Numbered from the stretch's first letter, positions 51,089-60,097 are shown. The stretch: 64,000 bases of DNA from Streptomyces capillispiralis (GCF_007829875.1 NZ_VIWV01000001.1:2264501-2328500), one strand, 5' to 3'. Program-made: numbers and translations. The notes: generated from the sequence alone by a model not told the origin.

Positions 51089-53092
51089 GTGCACGTGACG
51101 ATCGGAGTGCTGGGCGCGGTGGCCGCCTGGGACGAGGCCGGGGAGGTGCTGGCGCTGCGCGGGCCGAAGCACCGCGCGGTGCTGGCCCGGCTGGTGGTCG
51201 CGCGCCGCCGGGTGGTGCCGGTGGCGCGGCTGGTGGCGGATCTGTGGGAGGAGCCGCCGGACAACGCCGTGGGCACGGTGCGGACGTTCGTCGGCGGACT
51301 GCGCCGGGCGCTGGAACCGGACCGGCCGCCCCGGACCCCGCCCCGCCTGCTGGTCACGGAGGGCCCCGGCTACGCGCTGCGCGCCGCCACCGAGGACGTC
51401 GACGCGTGGCGCTTCGAGCAGGCGGTGTCCGCGCCGGCGGACCCCTCCCGGCCGGCGGCGCGGCTCACCGAGACGCTGGACCTGTGGCGCGGCCCGGCCT
51501 TCGCGGACTTCGGCGACGAGCCGTGGCTGCGCGCGGAGCGGGCCCGGCTGACGGAGCTGCGGCTGCTGGCGGTGGAGCGGCTGGCCGAGGCCCACCTCGC
51601 GTCGGGCGCGGCCGCGCGGGCGGTGCCCGACCTGGACGCGCACGTCACCGAGCACCCCTGGCGGGAGGAGGGCTGGCGGCTGCTCGCGCTGGCGCTGTAC
51701 CGGTCCGGCCGGCAGGCCGACGCGCTGGCGGTGCTGCGGCGGGCGCGCGGCACGCTCGGGGAGCACCTGGGCGTGGACCCGGGGCCGCGGCTGCGCCGCC
51801 TGGAGGAGGACATCCTGCGGCAGGCGGCCCGGCTCGACCCCGACCCCGGCCCGGATGCGACGGCCGGGCTGGTGTGGGAGCGGGCGACCGCCGCCTACGA
51901 GCGCGCGGTGCCGTCGCGGGCCGGGACCCGGCTGGAGTCGGCGGCGGGCCTGATGCGCGACCTGGCCGTGACGGGCGGCGGCGGACTGGAGGCGGCGCGG
52001 CACCACCGGGCGGCCGCCGTCGCCGCCGCGGAGCAGCTCGGTGACGCGGAACTGACGGCACGTGTGATCGGCGTCTACGACGTGCCGGCCGTCTGGACCC
52101 GCTCCGACGACCCGGAACAGGCCCGCCGGCTGGTGGCCGCCGCGGAGCGCACCCTGCGCCGGCTGCCGCCCGAGGGGCACGACGCGGCCCGCTGCCGCCT
52201 GCTGGCGACGATCGCCGTGGAGTCGCGCGGCACCCTCCCCACCGACCGGCCCGCCGCGGGCGAGTCGGCACGCCCGCTCCAGGCGGCGCGCCAGGCCGAG
52301 GAGATCGCCCGCCGGCTCGACGACGCCCCGCTCCTCGCGTTCGCCCTGAACGGCACGTTCATGCAGACGTTCCACCGCACGGGGCTGGCCGCCCGGCGGG
52401 ACGCGATCGGCGCGGAGACCGTGGCCCTGGCGGCACGCCACGGCCTGCCCCGGTACGAGGTGCTCGGCCACCTCGTCCGCGTCCAGTCGCGCTGCGCCCT
52501 GGGCGATCTCGCGGGAGCCGACCGGCACGCGACGGCGGCGGACGACCTGGCGGCCCGTCACGAGCTGCCGCTGGTCGGGGTGTTCACCACCTGGTACCGC
52601 GCCCTGCGGACCTCGCGGGCCGCTCCCCCGGCCACCGCCCTGGCCGCCTACGAACGGGCCGCGGAACTCCTCGACGGCTCCGGCATGGCCGGCCTGCGGG
52701 ACGGCCTGCTGCCCCTGGCCCGGCTGAGCGTGGCGGTGCGGCACGGCGCACCGCCGCCGGACGGCCGCGACACCGGCTGGGGGCCCTACGAGCCCTGGGT
52801 GCGCCCGCTCCTCCTGGCCGCCGGGGGCCGGCGGGCCGAGGCCCGCGCGGCGCTGCGCGGCCTCCCGTCGCCGCCGCGCGACCTGATGTCCGAGGCCCTG
52901 TGGTGTCTGGTGGCCCGCGCCGCCGTGGCGGTGGACGACCGGGCGGCGATGCTCCGTGCCCGCGCCCAGCTCCTGCCGGCGGCCGGGGAACAGGCCGCCG
53001 GGAGCGGTTTGGTGAGCCTCGGCCCGGTGGCCGGGCACCTGGAGGACCTCACCGCGGCACTGGAACGGGGCGGCTCCCGGCGTACGGGGTGA
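51089..53092 (+). CDS. BTAD-domain (AfsR/SARP-like) transcriptional regulator
   Basis: A 667-residue regulator. An OmpR-type winged helix occupies about residues 1-95 (VLGAVAAWDEAGEVLALRGPKHRAVLARL), the bacterial transcriptional activation domain about 100-245 (RLTETLDLWRGPAFADFG ... LGVDPGPRLRRLEEDIL), and the rest is a helical, TPR-like region without an ATPase P-loop. It is thus shorter than AfsR. The GTG at 51089 is the best start, with GGAGGG further upstream. Divergent neighbour: the alpha/beta hydrolase, the likely target. Its 3' end overlaps the converging membrane-protein gene by 44 bp. Confidence 0.87.
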   Translation: MHVTIGVLGAVAAWDEAGEVLALRGPKHRAVLARLVVARRRVVPVARLVADLWEEPPDNAVGTVRTFVGGLRRALEPDRPPRTPPRLLVTEGPGYALRAATEDVDAWRFEQAVSAPADPSRPAARLTETLDLWRGPAFADFGDEPWLRAERARLTELRLLAVERLAEAHLASGAAARAVPDLDAHVTEHPWREEGWRLLALALYRSGRQADALAVLRRARGTLGEHLGVDPGPRLRRLEEDILRQAARLDPDPGPDATAGLVWERATAAYERAVPSRAGTRLESAAGLMRDLAVTGGGGLEAARHHRAAAVAAAEQLGDAELTARVIGVYDVPAVWTRSDDPEQARRLVAAAERTLRRLPPEGHDAARCRLLATIAVESRGTLPTDRPAAGESARPLQAARQAEEIARRLDDAPLLAFALNGTFMQTFHRTGLAARRDAIGAETVALAARHGLPRYEVLGHLVRVQSRCALGDLAGADRHATAADDLAARHELPLVGVFTTWYRALRTSRAAPPATALAAYERAAELLDGSGMAGLRDGLLPLARLSVAVRHGAPPPDGRDTGWGPYEPWVRPLLLAAGGRRAEARAALRGLPSPPRDLMSEALWCLVARAAVAVDDRAAMLRARAQLLPAAGEQAAGSGLVSLGPVAGHLEDLTAALERGGSRRTG

Positions 53093-53579
53093 GCGCCTCC
53101 AACTGCTTGATCCTCCTGCGGACGATGTACAGCGGGATCACGCCGAACACCCCGAACGCCATGTCGATGACGGTCCACCAGAAGGGGATCCCGCGGATCG
53201 GGCCGCAGACGAGGGCGAGCGGGATGATGCCGGCGCAGGCGATCATGCCGAACTCGATGACCCAGATGTTGCGGACGGGGTCGCGGTAGGGGCCGTAGAA
53301 GGCGACCGCGATCACGAGGTGGGCGAAGGCGAGCCAGTCGGTGCCGTAGAGGAGGAAGGGGTAGGTGGCGTCGGCCGTGTCGAGCCCGTCGCGTACGCGC
53401 TCGATCCACTCCATGAGGGCGGGAAGGTGCTCGGGCGCGGACAGCGACCGGAGCAGGTCCTCGGCCCAGCGCAGTTCGTGGACGAGGGGGAAGGCCGTGG
53501 CGCCGCTGAGCACCAGGCAGACGACGAAGAGGACCAACCACGCGCGGATGCCCTTGAGCAGGGCGGCTCTGTCGCTCAT
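53049..53579 (-). CDS. Hypothetical membrane protein, four helices
   Basis: A 176-residue integral membrane protein. Hydrophobic segments are WLVLFVVCLVLSGATAF, DWLAFAHLVIAVAFYG, IEFGMIACAGIIPLALVCG and WWTVIDMAFGVFGVIPLYIV, with a charged loop after the first. I recognise no characterised family. ATG at 53579. The gene ends inside the last codons of the converging BTAD regulator (44-bp overlap). It is followed upstream by a 107-bp gap from the aldehyde dehydrogenase gene. Confidence 0.8.
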   Translation of the reverse strand: MSDRAALLKGIRAWLVLFVVCLVLSGATAFPLVHELRWAEDLLRSLSAPEHLPALMEWIERVRDGLDTADATYPFLLYGTDWLAFAHLVIAVAFYGPYRDPVRNIWVIEFGMIACAGIIPLALVCGPIRGIPFWWTVIDMAFGVFGVIPLYIVRRRIKQLEALTPYAGSRPVPVPR

Positions 53580-53686
53580 GGCAGCAGCGTACGCCTGGAA
53601 TTGAACATGTTCAAAAATGCTGCCGGAGGCGGAAAACACGTCGGCCCCGGACGGTGGGTCACCGTCCGGGGCCGACGTTCGGACGC

Positions 53687-55126
53687 CTACGCGTCCAGGG
53701 ACGTCATCACGTGCTTGATGCGCGTGTAGTCGTCGAAGCCGTAGGCGGAGAGGTCCTTGCCGTAACCGGACTTCTTGAAGCCGCCGTGCGGCATCTCCGC
53801 GACCAGCGGGATGTGGGTGTTGATCCACACACAGCCGAAGTCGAGCTTCTTGGACATGCGCATCGCGCGGGAGTGGTCCTTGGTCCACACCGAGGAGGCC
53901 AGCGCGTACTCGACGCCGTTGGCGTACTCGACGGCCTGGTCCTCGTCGGTGAAGCGCTGCACGGTGATGACCGGGCCGAAGACCTCCTTCTGGATGATCT
54001 CGTCGTCCTGGGTGAGGCCGGAGACGACGGTCGGCGCGTAGAAGAAGCCCTGCTCGCCGACGCGCTTGCCGCCGGCCTCCACGCGCGCGTGCGCGGGCAG
54101 CCGCTCGATGAAGCCCTCGACCTGCTTGAGCTGGTTGGGGTTGTTGAGCGGGCCGAACAGGACGTCCTCGTCGTCCGGCATGCCGGTCTTGGTCTCGGCG
54201 GCGGCCTTGGCCAGCGCGGAGACGAACTCGTCGTGGATCGACTCGTGGACCAGGACGCGGGTGGCGGCCGTGCAGTCCTGGCCGGCGTTGAAGAAGCCCG
54301 CCACCGAGATGTCCTCGACGGCCTTGGCGATGTCGGTGTCCTCGAAGACCACGACCGGCGCCTTGCCGCCCAGCTCCAGGTGGACCCGCTTGAGGTCCTT
54401 GGACGCGGACTCGGCGACCGACATGCCGGCGCGCACCGAACCGGTGATGGACGCCATCGCCGGGGTGGGGTGCTCGACCATCAGGCGGCCGGTGTCGCGG
54501 TCGCCGCAGATGACGTTGAAGACGCCCTTGGGCAGGATCGAGCCGAGGATCTCGGCGAGCAGGACGGTGGAGGCCGGGGTGGTGTCCGAGGGCTTCAGGA
54601 CGACCGTGTTGCCCGCGGCGATCGCCGGGGCGAACTTCCACACGGCCATCATCATCGGGTAGTTCCACGGCGCGACCTGGGCGCAGACGCCGACCGGCTC
54701 GCGGCGCACGATGGAGGTCAGGCCCTCCATGTACTCGCCGGCCGAGCGGCCCTCGAGCATCCGCGCCGCGCCCGCGAAGAAGCGGATCTGGTCCACCATC
54801 GGCGGGATCTCCTCGGTGCGGGTGAGCCCGACGGGCTTGCCCGTGTTCTCCACCTCGGCCGCGATGAGTTCCTCGGCGCGCTCCTCGAAGGCGTCCGCGA
54901 TCTTCAGCAGCGCCTTCTGCCGCTCGGCGGGGGTGGTGTCGCGCCAGCCGGGGAACGCCTCGGCGGCGGCGGCCATCGCGGCGTCCACGTCCGCCTGCCC
55001 GGACAGCGGAGCGGTCGCGTACGCCTCGCCCGTCGCGGGGTTGACCACCTCGGTGGTCCGTCCGTCGGCGGCGTCCCGGAACTCCCCGCCGATGTAGTTG
55101 CGCAGACGACGCAGCTCGGTGCTCAC
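53687..55126 (-). CDS. Gamma-aminobutyraldehyde dehydrogenase-like aldehyde dehydrogenase
   Basis: A 479-residue NAD-dependent dehydrogenase with catalytic Cys in NAGQDCTAATRVL, base Glu in VHLELGGKAPVVVF, cofactor segment QVAPWNYPMMMAVWKFAPAI and the C-terminal GGFKKSGYGKDLSAYGFDDYTRIKHVM. It belongs to the PatD/PuuC group that oxidises 4-aminobutanal to GABA. It is divergent from the Lrp/AsnC regulator, which precedes a class-III aminotransferase; together these would turn putrescine into GABA by the transaminase route. Promoter elements lie at 55211-55238. Confidence 0.92.
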   Translation of the reverse strand: MSTELRRLRNYIGGEFRDAADGRTTEVVNPATGEAYATAPLSGQADVDAAMAAAAEAFPGWRDTTPAERQKALLKIADAFEERAEELIAAEVENTGKPVGLTRTEEIPPMVDQIRFFAGAARMLEGRSAGEYMEGLTSIVRREPVGVCAQVAPWNYPMMMAVWKFAPAIAAGNTVVLKPSDTTPASTVLLAEILGSILPKGVFNVICGDRDTGRLMVEHPTPAMASITGSVRAGMSVAESASKDLKRVHLELGGKAPVVVFEDTDIAKAVEDISVAGFFNAGQDCTAATRVLVHESIHDEFVSALAKAAAETKTGMPDDEDVLFGPLNNPNQLKQVEGFIERLPAHARVEAGGKRVGEQGFFYAPTVVSGLTQDDEIIQKEVFGPVITVQRFTDEDQAVEYANGVEYALASSVWTKDHSRAMRMSKKLDFGCVWINTHIPLVAEMPHGGFKKSGYGKDLSAYGFDDYTRIKHVMTSLDA

Positions 55127-55210
55127 TGCAGGCCCTCCTGGTGTTCCTCGTGGGTGTCCGAGGTGTCTGGGGTGTCGAGAAATGTCGAGTGTCCAACCTC
55201 TGAGACACCC

Positions 55211-55238
55211 ACCCTAAACCGAGGACTGACGTTTTCAA
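55211..55238 (-). promoter_or_regulatory. Promoter of the aldehyde dehydrogenase
   Basis: On the minus strand -35 TTGAAA (55233-55238), a 16-bp spacer, and -10 TAGGGT (55211-55216). The leader of about 80 bases contains two direct copies of TGTCGAG. Confidence 0.65.
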
Positions 55239-55348
55239 CACCCCCACCCGCCCCACTCCTGCGAAATCCGCAAGCTGGAGTGCCACAGACAACGAATTTC
55301 ATCGATCGAGCCTTGCGAAACTGTCGATACGTCGTGCACAGTGACCCC

Positions 55349-55852
55349 GTGGCCAGTCGAAGCGCAGACCCGAAGGACTCCCGCGAGTCCAAGAACGGCG
55401 GCGGTCCCCAGTTGGACGCCGTCTCCCTCGCCATCATCGAGCAGCTCCAGGAGGACGGCCGCCGGCCGTACGCCGCCATCGGCAAGGCCGTCGGCCTGTC
55501 CGAGGCGGCCGTGCGCCAGCGCGTCCAGAAGCTGCTCGACCAGGGCGTGATGCAGATCGTCGCCGTCACGGACCCGCTCACCGTGGGCTTCCGCCGGCAG
55601 GCGATGGTCGGCGTCAACGTCGAGGGCGACGTGGAGTCCGTGGCGGACGCGCTGACCGCCATGGCCGAATGCGAGTACGTGGTGATGACCGCGGGCTCCT
55701 TCGACCTGATGGTCGAGATCGTCTGCGAGGACGACGACCACCTTCTCGAGGTCATCAACAAACGCATCCGGGCCGTGCCCGGAGTGCGCTCCACCGAGAG
55801 CTTCGTCTACCTCAAGCTCAAGAAGCAGACCTACATGTGGGGAACCCGATAA
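55349..55852 (+). CDS. Lrp/AsnC-family regulator
   Basis: A 167-residue feast/famine regulator. Helix-turn-helix: IIEQLQEDGRRPYAAIGKAVGLSEAAVRQRVQKLLDQG (about 28-65); the C-terminal ligand-sensing RAM domain ends VRSTESFVYLKLKKQTYMWG. Such proteins sense amino acids and control adjacent genes. It probably governs both the aminotransferase that follows after two bases and the divergent dehydrogenase. The GTG at 55349 gives MASRSADPKDSRES; another GTG at 55334 is possible and neither has a good ribosome site, so the message may be leaderless or weakly translated. Confidence 0.9.
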   Translation: MASRSADPKDSRESKNGGGPQLDAVSLAIIEQLQEDGRRPYAAIGKAVGLSEAAVRQRVQKLLDQGVMQIVAVTDPLTVGFRRQAMVGVNVEGDVESVADALTAMAECEYVVMTAGSFDLMVEIVCEDDDHLLEVINKRIRAVPGVRSTESFVYLKLKKQTYMWGTR

Positions 55853-55854
55853 TC

Positions 55855-57228
55855 GTGAGCACCGACCGCACCGAGGACCTCAGCAGGACCGCGTACGACC
55901 ACCTGTGGATGCACTTCACCCGCATGTCCTCGTACGAGAACGCCCCCGTCCCCACCATCGTCCGCGGTGAGGGCACCCACATCTACGACGACAAGGGCAA
56001 GCGCTACCTCGACGGCCTCGCGGGCCTGTTCGTGGTCCAGGCGGGCCACGGCCGTACGGAACTCGCGGAGACCGCCGCCAAGCAGGCGCAGGAGCTGGCC
56101 TTCTTCCCGGTGTGGTCCTACGCCCACCCCAAGGCCGTCGAGCTGGCCGAGCGGCTCGCCCACGAGGCCCCGGGCGACCTGAACAAGGTCTTCTTCACCA
56201 CCGGCGGCGGCGAGGCGGTCGAGACCGCCTGGAAGCTTGCCAAGCAGTACTTCAAGCTCACCGGCAAGCCCACCAAGTACAAGGTCATATCCCGCGCGGT
56301 GGCCTACCACGGCACCCCGCAGGGCGCCCTGTCCATCACCGGACTGCCGGCCCTGAAGGCCCCGTTCGAGCCGCTGGTGCCGGGCGCGCACAAGGTGCCG
56401 AACACCAACATCTACCGGGCGCCGATCCACGGCGACGACCCGGAGGCGTTCGGCCGCTGGGCCGCCGACCAGATCGAGCAGCAGATCCTCTTCGAGGGCC
56501 CGGACACCGTCGCGGCCGTCTTCCTGGAGCCGGTGCAGAACGCCGGCGGCTGCTTCCCGCCCCCGCCCGGCTACTTCCAGCGGGTGCGCGAGATCTGCGA
56601 CCAGTACGACGTGCTGCTCGTCTCCGACGAGGTCATCTGCGCCTTCGGCCGGCTCGGCACCACCTTCGCCTGCGACAAGTTCGGCTACGTCCCGGACATG
56701 ATCACCTGCGCCAAGGGCATGACCTCGGGCTACTCCCCCATCGGCGCCTGCATCGTCTCCGACCGCCTGGCCGAGCCGTTCTACAAGGGCGACAACACCT
56801 TCCTGCACGGCTACACCTTCGGCGGCCACCCGGTCTCCGCCGCGGTCGGCGTCGCCAACCTCGACCTGTTCGAGCGCGAGGGCCTCAACCAGCACGTGCT
56901 GGACAACGAGGGCGCCTTCCGCGCCACCCTGGAGAAGCTGCACGACCTGCCGATCGTCGGCGACGTCCGCGGCAACGGCTTCTTCTACGGCATCGAGCTG
57001 GTCAAGGACAAGAACACCAAGGAGTCCTTCGACGCCGACGAGACCGAGCGGGTCCTGTACGGCTTCCTGTCGAAGAAGCTCTTCGAGAACGGCCTGTACT
57101 GCCGCGCCGACGACCGCGGCGACCCGGTCGTCCAGCTCGCCCCGCCGCTGATCTCCGACCAGGAGACCTTCGACGAGATCGAGCAGATCCTGCGCGCGAC
57201 CCTGTCGGAGGCCTGGACCAAGCTGTAG
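55855..57228 (+). CDS. Class-III aminotransferase (putrescine/diamine-type)
   Basis: A 457-residue PLP-dependent aminotransferase. The PLP lysine is in MITCAKGMTSGYSPIGA, the aspartate in LLVSDEVICAFGRLG, and TTGGGEAVETAWKLAKQYF binds phosphate. The sequence fits the omega-aminotransferase group that acts on terminal amines such as putrescine or cadaverine and uses pyruvate or 2-oxoglutarate. It starts with GTG two bases after the Lrp/AsnC stop. The GABA-aldehyde dehydrogenase is divergent next door, making a putrescine-to-GABA pair. Confidence 0.9.
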   Translation: MSTDRTEDLSRTAYDHLWMHFTRMSSYENAPVPTIVRGEGTHIYDDKGKRYLDGLAGLFVVQAGHGRTELAETAAKQAQELAFFPVWSYAHPKAVELAERLAHEAPGDLNKVFFTTGGGEAVETAWKLAKQYFKLTGKPTKYKVISRAVAYHGTPQGALSITGLPALKAPFEPLVPGAHKVPNTNIYRAPIHGDDPEAFGRWAADQIEQQILFEGPDTVAAVFLEPVQNAGGCFPPPPGYFQRVREICDQYDVLLVSDEVICAFGRLGTTFACDKFGYVPDMITCAKGMTSGYSPIGACIVSDRLAEPFYKGDNTFLHGYTFGGHPVSAAVGVANLDLFEREGLNQHVLDNEGAFRATLEKLHDLPIVGDVRGNGFFYGIELVKDKNTKESFDADETERVLYGFLSKKLFENGLYCRADDRGDPVVQLAPPLISDQETFDEIEQILRATLSEAWTKL

Positions 57229-57444
57229 GCCACCCGGGTTCCCGATCTTCCTTCTGGATGATCAACACCGGCCCCGGTGCCGCCCGTTCGAGTGAGAAAC
57301 GGCGGCCCGGGGCCGCGTGCTGTCCGGCACGGCGCCGCCGCCTGCCTAGCGTGCCAGTGACCGATCGGCCCTGCCTTCGTTCCCCCGGACGGGGGAATTC
57401 ACGAATCGCGCACGGCATTTCCGATCCGAACCGAGGTGTACGCC

Positions 57445-58194
57445 ATGGTGGCCCCACCGGACAACGACGTGCTCTGGGCACGTGCCCTGCACTTCCGGTA
57501 CGACGACGGCTCACCCGGCCTGAGCGGGGTCTCGCTCGGTGTCCGGGAGGGCGAGATCCTCGCCGTCGGCGGCCCGCGCGGGAGCGGCAAGACGACCCTG
57601 CTGCGCTGCCTCTCCGGCCTGCTGCCCGCCCGCAGCGGCGAGGTCTGGTTCAACAGCGTGCCCGTGCACACCATGGGCCCCGTGGCCCGCGAGCGGCTGC
57701 GCCGGGACCGGTTCGGCTGGGTCGACCCGGCGCCGGAACTGGTCCCCGAGCTGAACGTCTGGGAGAACGCCGCCCTGCCGCTGATGCTGCGCGGCACCGG
57801 CCGGCGCCGCGCCAAGACCGCCGCCATGGAGTGGCTGGAGCGCCTCGACGTCGGGGACAGGGCCCGCAGGCACCCCGGGGAGCTGACGCAGGCGGAGCGG
57901 CAGCGGGTCTGCATCGCCCGTGCGCTCGCCCCGGCACCCTCGGTGCTGTTCGCCGACGAACCCACCGCCCCGCTGTACCGCGTCGACCGGGGGCACGTCC
58001 TGCGCACCCTCACCACCGCGGCCCGCTCGCACGGCATCACCGTGGTCCTCGCGACCCACGACGCCCGGACCGCGGCCCTCGCCGACCGCACGGTGTCGCT
58101 GCTCGACGGGCGGCGGGTGCGCACCGTGCACCTGCCCCCGGTCTCCGGGACGCCCGAGACGGAAGGCCGGGCGGCGTGCTCGCTCTCCGTCTGA
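57445..58194 (+). CDS. ABC transporter ATPase with degenerate signature motif
   Basis: A 249-residue ATPase with export-type (LolD/MacB) size. Walker A GPRGSGKT, Walker B SVLFADEPT and the H-loop LATHDAR are sound. The signature that normally reads LSGGQ is LTQAE (GELTQAERQRVCIARA), and the D-loop after DEPT is APLYRVD where GALD is usual; the Q-loop is also poor. It may hydrolyse ATP slowly or only in an asymmetric dimer. ATG at 57445 has GAGG eight bases upstream. The permease gene overlaps its 3' end by 19 bp. Confidence 0.85.
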   Translation: MVAPPDNDVLWARALHFRYDDGSPGLSGVSLGVREGEILAVGGPRGSGKTTLLRCLSGLLPARSGEVWFNSVPVHTMGPVARERLRRDRFGWVDPAPELVPELNVWENAALPLMLRGTGRRRAKTAAMEWLERLDVGDRARRHPGELTQAERQRVCIARALAPAPSVLFADEPTAPLYRVDRGHVLRTLTTAARSHGITVVLATHDARTAALADRTVSLLDGRRVRTVHLPPVSGTPETEGRAACSLSV

Positions 58195-59489
58195 CCCGAA
58201 GTGCCCATCCGGCCGTCCAGCTGCGCCGCCTCCTGGTCGCGGCCGCGTCGGCGGGCACGGGCTTCCTGCTGCTGTGCGCCCTCGGCCACGCCCTGGGCCA
58301 CCCGGACACCCCGGCCGCCTCGACGCTCCGGCTGGCCTGGTGCGCGGCCCCGCTGGCGGCCACGGTGTACTTCGCGATCGCGGTCGCCCGCACCGATCCG
58401 GGCACCCGGCCCCGGCCCGGACTGTCGGCGGTCGGTCTCGGTCCCGCCCGTCTCATGGCGGTCTCCGCGGCCACCACGGCCCTGTCCTGCGCGCTGGGCT
58501 CGGTGCTGGCCCTGCTCGTCTTCCTCCATCTGCGCGGCGACCTGACCGGCATGCCCTTCGACGGTGCCGCGACGGACTTCCTCGCCGCCGGCCGGCCGCT
58601 GCCGCTCCCGGCCGCCCTGACCCTGCTGTCCCTGGTGCCGCTGAGCGCGTCGGCGGCGGTCGCGGTGGCCCTGCGGCCGCGCGAGCCGGGGGCGGGCGCG
58701 GCCCCGGCGGCACGGTCGTACGGGCGGTTCGGCGCGTACCGGCGCACGACGGTACGGGAGTCCTTCGGGGCGTACGGACGGTTCGGCAAGCAGTTCGGCG
58801 CGGCGGCGCGCGTCCGGCGCCCCGCGGTGGCGGCACCGGTGCCGGAGGGCGCGGCGGACGACGGCGCGGAGTCCCCGGCCGGCGTCCCCCCGGCGGGAGC
58901 GAGCGCCGCGCCGGCCGGGCTGCCCTGGGGCATCGCGGTGCTGGCGGCGGGGCTGGCCGTGGAGGCCTTCGCGAGCCGCACGGGCGCCGGGAGCAGCCCG
59001 GGCGACCGGCCCGCCGCGCTGCTCGGGCTGGCCCTGGCCTCCGTCGGGCTCGCCCTGGCCGGTCCCGGCCTGACCCATCTGTGCGGCCGGCTCCTCCAGA
59101 CGGTCCGCCCGGGTGCCCTGCGGCTGCTGGCCGGGCGGGTCCTCATGGCGGAGGCCTCCCGCGTCGGCCGCCCGCTGGGCGTGGTGTGCGCCGTGATCTC
59201 GGCCGCGTACGCCATGGCCTCGGTGCAGGACGGCCGGGACGCCTCCTCCGGGCCGCTCGTCACGCTCGGGGTGCTGCTGGTGGCCGGCTGCACGGTGGCG
59301 ACGCTGCTGACGGCCGCCGTCGAGGCCAAGCAGGCCCGGGCCGGCACCACCGCCGCGCTGCGGCGCCTCGGGGCGCCCACGGCGACGCTGCGCCGGGCCG
59401 CCGCGCTCCGCGCGGGCGCGCTGCTCGCGCTGTTCGGGCCGCTGACCCTGGCCGTGGCCGAGCTGTCGGCCTGGCCACTGGCCGGCTGA
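58176..59489 (+). CDS. ABC transporter membrane subunit, unusual
   Basis: A 437-residue membrane protein with about eight hydrophobic segments, in two groups separated by a charged, Pro/Ala-rich linker (about 170-245). The linker holds the repeated motif YGRFGAY / FGAYGRFG. No FtsX/MacB extracellular domain is visible, though the C-terminal four helices with KQARAGTTAALRRLGAPTATLRRA look like the helix that contacts an ATPase in FtsX-type proteins. GTG at 58176 has GGAAGG upstream. It surely pairs with the ATPase before it; the substrate is unknown. Confidence 0.75.
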   Translation: MLALRLTRSAHPAVQLRRLLVAAASAGTGFLLLCALGHALGHPDTPAASTLRLAWCAAPLAATVYFAIAVARTDPGTRPRPGLSAVGLGPARLMAVSAATTALSCALGSVLALLVFLHLRGDLTGMPFDGAATDFLAAGRPLPLPAALTLLSLVPLSASAAVAVALRPREPGAGAAPAARSYGRFGAYRRTTVRESFGAYGRFGKQFGAAARVRRPAVAAPVPEGAADDGAESPAGVPPAGASAAPAGLPWGIAVLAAGLAVEAFASRTGAGSSPGDRPAALLGLALASVGLALAGPGLTHLCGRLLQTVRPGALRLLAGRVLMAEASRVGRPLGVVCAVISAAYAMASVQDGRDASSGPLVTLGVLLVAGCTVATLLTAAVEAKQARAGTTAALRRLGAPTATLRRAAALRAGALLALFGPLTLAVAELSAWPLAG

Positions 59490-59509
59490 GGCGGGGCCGG
59501 CGGGCCGTA

Positions 59510-59580
59510 CCGGTGCGGAACCGGTGCGACAGCCGGCACGGAAGCCGGTGCGAAAGCCGGTGCGAAAGCCGGTGCGAAAA
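59510..59580. repeat. 12-bp tandem repeat, six units
   Basis: CCGGTGCGAAAG and variants repeated six times: two perfect copies (59545-59568), four with one to four changes (the first 11 bp). It starts 20 bp after the permease stop. Confidence 0.85.
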
Positions 59581-59663
59581 AGATCCTCGCGGGCCGATGA
59601 GTTCCGCTCGGGCCCCCGGTCTACCCCCACGTACACGATGGAACGAACGGGAGAGGCCCCGCC

Positions 59664-60071
59664 ATGTACCAGCAGATGATCTTCGTGAACCTGGCCGTCA
59701 ACGACCTCGAGGCGTCGAAGAAGTTCTTCACCGGGCTCGGCTACTCGATCAACGAGCAGTTCAGCGACGAGACCGCCGCGTCCGTGGTGATCAGTGACAC
59801 GATCTTCGCGATGCTGCTGACCCGGCCGAAGTACGCGGAGTTCACGAAGAAGGAGATCGTGGACGCCACGAAGAGCAGCGAGGTCATGCTGGCGCTGAGC
59901 GCCGAGAGCCGCGAGAAGGTCGACGAGCTGGTGGAGAAGGCCGTGGCGGCGGGCGGCTCGGACACCGGCGAGACGCAGGACCACGGCTTCATGTACGGGC
60001 GCGCCTTCGACGACCTCGACGGCCACACCTGGGAGGTCGTGTGGATGGACCCGGCCGCGATCGAGGGCTGA
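59664..60071 (+). CDS. VOC-superfamily (glyoxalase/PhnB-like) protein
   Basis: A 135-residue protein of the vicinal oxygen chelate fold: MIFVNLAVNDLEASKKFFTGLGY opens the first beta-alpha-beta module and GFMYGRAFDDLDGHTWEVVWMD closes the second. The Glu of HTWEVVW is in a normal metal-ligand place, but the first His ligand is missing (FVNLAV), as in PhnB-like members, so catalysis is doubtful. Possible roles include metabolite or antibiotic binding. GGGAG lies upstream of the ATG at 59664. It stands between the ABC pair and the LOG-like gene. Confidence 0.85.
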   Translation: MYQQMIFVNLAVNDLEASKKFFTGLGYSINEQFSDETAASVVISDTIFAMLLTRPKYAEFTKKEIVDATKSSEVMLALSAESREKVDELVEKAVAAGGSDTGETQDHGFMYGRAFDDLDGHTWEVVWMDPAAIEG

Positions 60072-60097
60072 GCGGCGACAGGTCCTAGCATGGGCGG

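Noticed and set aside
59510..59620. Repeat-containing protein encoded by the 12-bp satellite (RCES repeats)
   Set aside because: The frame is a continuation of an out-of-frame reading of the permease gene and has no start signal of its own.
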